Source: DASXMX01 sp036794395
Lineage (GTDB): Bacteria; Planctomycetota; Phycisphaerae; Tepidisphaerales; Tepidisphaeraceae
Reading direction: 5' to 3'
NCBI GenBank assembly: GCA_036794395.1
Contig: DAIRGS010000337.1
Span: 1 to 7,686, forward strand
DNA: 7,686 nt
Shown here: piece after piece, positions 6,899-7,686 of the stretch
Layout of the letters: each line of letters opens with the position of its first letter
How positions within the stretch are numbered: the stretch's first letter is position 1
The notes under the pieces: model-generated
The model's database searches: none
What the model was told of the DNA's origin: nothing
Seen by the model: the letters and a program-made list of their open reading frames with translations, nothing else
Made by a program: the position numbers and the translations under genes

Positions 6899-6970
6899 AT
6901 TTCGTAACGAACCGCCGCCCGGCGAACCCCGCCATCCCCCCATCATCAGGGGATGACAATGAGAAGGAAG
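6873..6970. repeat. 3' element following the Abi-like gene (array B, left part)
   Basis: This element starts with a decayed 30-nt unit (6873-6902; 23 of 30 positions match the array A unit) that contains the TGA stop of the Abi-like gene. A CCGCCGCCCGGCGAACCCCG block (6912-6931) follows, then a 7-bp hairpin CATCCCC/GGGGATG (6933-6939 with 6949-6955), then GGGGATGACAATGAGAAGGA from 6949. The same succession of parts, shorter by about 12 nt, recurs after the next gene (7521-7606), so this is one element in two copies rather than random intergenic sequence. Confidence 0.7.
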
Positions 6971-7038
6971 GAAACGCAAAACGGGACGGCTCTGAATTTC
7001 CATCCACCGATTCAGAGCCGTCCCGTTTTCGGTTCCCC
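6970..7038. repeat. Array B hairpin unit, 20-bp perfect stem
   Basis: A full 30-nt unit at 6970-6999 differs from the array A unit at one base (ACG for ACA). Its bases 6978-6997 pair perfectly with 7010-7029 across a 12-nt loop, and TTCCCCCGT (7033-7041 region) follows as it does after array A. The right arm ends in TTTT, so the structure could also stop transcription coming from the Abi-like gene. Confidence 0.8.
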
Positions 7039-7124
7039 CGTGGCGCACAAAGTTGAATTACGTCTCCTATCCGCTAACATTCGTCCAAACCGTCGGGCGG
7101 GTCGCATCTTGGTTGGGTGAAGCC

Positions 7125-7457
7125 ATGAAATTCAGATTCGTTTCCGTGACGGCCGTCGTTGTCGCAACCCTTGTCGGTTGCCAAACGGATCACAGTGGGG
7201 CGGACTTGAGCGGCCTCAATCGTTTTACGATTAAGGATGGGATAACAACTGAAGTCGAGGTTGAGCACCGCCTCGGTCCGCCATCAGAGAGCAGCTACCA
7301 ACCGGACGGCTTAAGGCAGCTGTTTTGGCACGACAGCCGTAAGGAAGTATTTCTGCTCCACGTCAAAATATCAAACAGGCACTTTTACGTGACCGTCCAT
7401 CAGGGCGTCGTTGTAAGCCATCACGACACGACCGAGTTCCCCGTCAACATGTGGTGA
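7125..7457 (+). CDS. Small lipoprotein, BamE/SmpA-like pattern
   Basis: A 110-residue protein with a type II signal peptide: M-K-F-R, a hydrophobic run, and lipobox L16-V-G-C19, predicting lipidation of C19 and anchoring to a membrane. The mature part reads FTIKDGITTEVEVEHRLGPP followed by a dG...lfWhD stretch (DGLRQLFWHD). This matches the outline of BamE/SmpA-type domains (a G-h-T-x-x-x-V-x-x-x-L-G-x-P helix, then a strand with an aromatic); family members include the accessory lipoprotein of the beta-barrel assembly machine and unrelated small lipoproteins. A role in that complex is not claimed. I chose ATG 7125 rather than the in-frame ATG at 7053 because the lipobox then falls at the normal distance; GGGTGA at 7115-7120 may serve as a weak ribosome site. 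The gene lies between repeat arrays B and C. Confidence 0.78.
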   Translation: MKFRFVSVTAVVVATLVGCQTDHSGADLSGLNRFTIKDGITTEVEVEHRLGPPSESSYQPDGLRQLFWHDSRKEVFLLHVKISNRHFYVTVHQGVVVSHHDTTEFPVNMW

Positions 7458-7462
7458 GAAAC

Positions 7463-7606
7463 GGAACGCTTTAACGAGGAACGCAACCGGAGGAACGCAA
7501 CCGGGACAAGGAACGCAACCGAGGAACGCAACCGGGACAGCTCTGAATTAATCGGCTGAATCCGCCCCGGCTTGCCCCGCCCGAGGGGATGAAATTGAGA
7601 AGGAAG
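7463..7606. repeat. Array C: diverged repeat units and 3' element after the lipoprotein gene
   Basis: GGAACGCAACCG occurs four times, starting at 7478, 7492, 7510 and 7523, with a worn fifth copy at 7463. The second runs on into GGGACA and the last into GGGACAGCTCTGAATTA (7534-7550), showing kinship with the array A unit but a distinct subfamily. It continues with CCGCCCCGGCTTGCCCCGCC (7562-7581) and AGGGGATGAAATTGAGAAGG from 7584, matching the element after the preceding gene: the final 23-nt block (7584-7606) agrees with 6948-6970 at 21 positions. No strong inverted arm is left here. Confidence 0.75.
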
Positions 7607-7632
7607 AGTGGATGGCAGAGGGAGTGTGAGGA

Positions 7633-7682
7633 AGAGGGCGGGCGAGAAAACTTGAGGCTTGATGGTGTCTCGCCCGCCCTCT
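7633..7682. terminator. 15-bp perfect inverted repeat at the window end
   Basis: The arms 7633-7647 (AGAGGGCGGGCGAGA) and 7668-7682 pair perfectly around a 20-nt loop. It is very stable but lacks a T-run, so a rho-independent terminator is uncertain; it may be a dispersed intergenic hairpin or a processing signal. Whatever lies beyond is cut off by the window edge. Confidence 0.45.
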
Positions 7683-7686
7683 CCCT

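Noticed and set aside
7053..7124. Upstream start for the lipoprotein gene
   Set aside because: Starting at 7053 would add 24 residues before the signal peptide and move the lipobox to residue 43, which is abnormal.
6873..7606. Classical integron cassettes with attC sites
   Set aside because: No GTTRRRY core sites, no simple/complex site pairing and no integron integrase were seen. Only the gene-plus-element layout is similar.
1..7686. tRNA, rRNA or riboswitch
   Set aside because: No stretch with tRNA-like arms and a GGTTC-type loop, and no rRNA or riboswitch core, was recognised on either strand by eye.

Overview
The window looks like chromosomal DNA from a GC-rich environmental bacterium. 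Planctomycetota or a related PVC lineage is my best inference. It rests on three things seen in the sequence: strong C-ending codon bias in the large gene, genes with weak or absent Shine-Dalgarno sequences, and a leader packed with short interspersed families (a GGGGCGGACATTCTTGTCTGCCC hairpin split as 1487-1510, a CGCAGATGR tandem, a GAAATCT tandem). I associate these families with planctomycete intergenic DNA from memory. No marker gene fixes the taxonomy.

Layout, left to right. A hairpin at 17-52 is followed by a minus-strand secreted GH16 glycoside hydrolase (206-994) with a clear EIDIME active site. A poorly coding stretch (995-1757) then holds a truncated minus-strand fragment resembling the start of a restriction nuclease (1199-1408) and the cluster of interspersed repeats. 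Next is a 976-residue plus-strand type IIG/IIL restriction-modification enzyme of the MmeI kind (1758-4688), with nuclease, methyltransferase and target-recognition parts in one chain. Convergent to it is a minus-strand membrane-anchored coiled-coil protein (4746-5387). The right-hand part (5577-7606) has two small plus-strand genes separated by repeat arrays: a 313-314-residue protein with an Abi/HEPN-like C-terminal half (5954-6898) and a 110-residue lipoprotein with a BamE/SmpA-like pattern (7125-7457).

How it fits together. The MmeI-like enzyme should be self-contained, methylating one DNA target and cutting at a distance from unmethylated copies. The nuclease fragment, the membrane coiled-coil protein and the Abi-like protein make this a plausible defence-type accessory region beside a housekeeping or catabolic GH16 gene. 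The strongest non-routine signals are (i) a codon-usage break confined to the second half of the methyltransferase plus the target-recognition domain, suggesting replacement of the specificity module by recombination, and (ii) a repeat family around GGGACGGCTCTGAATTT. This family forms a 21-bp perfect hairpin, recurs three times, and follows each of two consecutive genes with a related element of about 90 nt, giving a cassette-like gene-plus-element layout.
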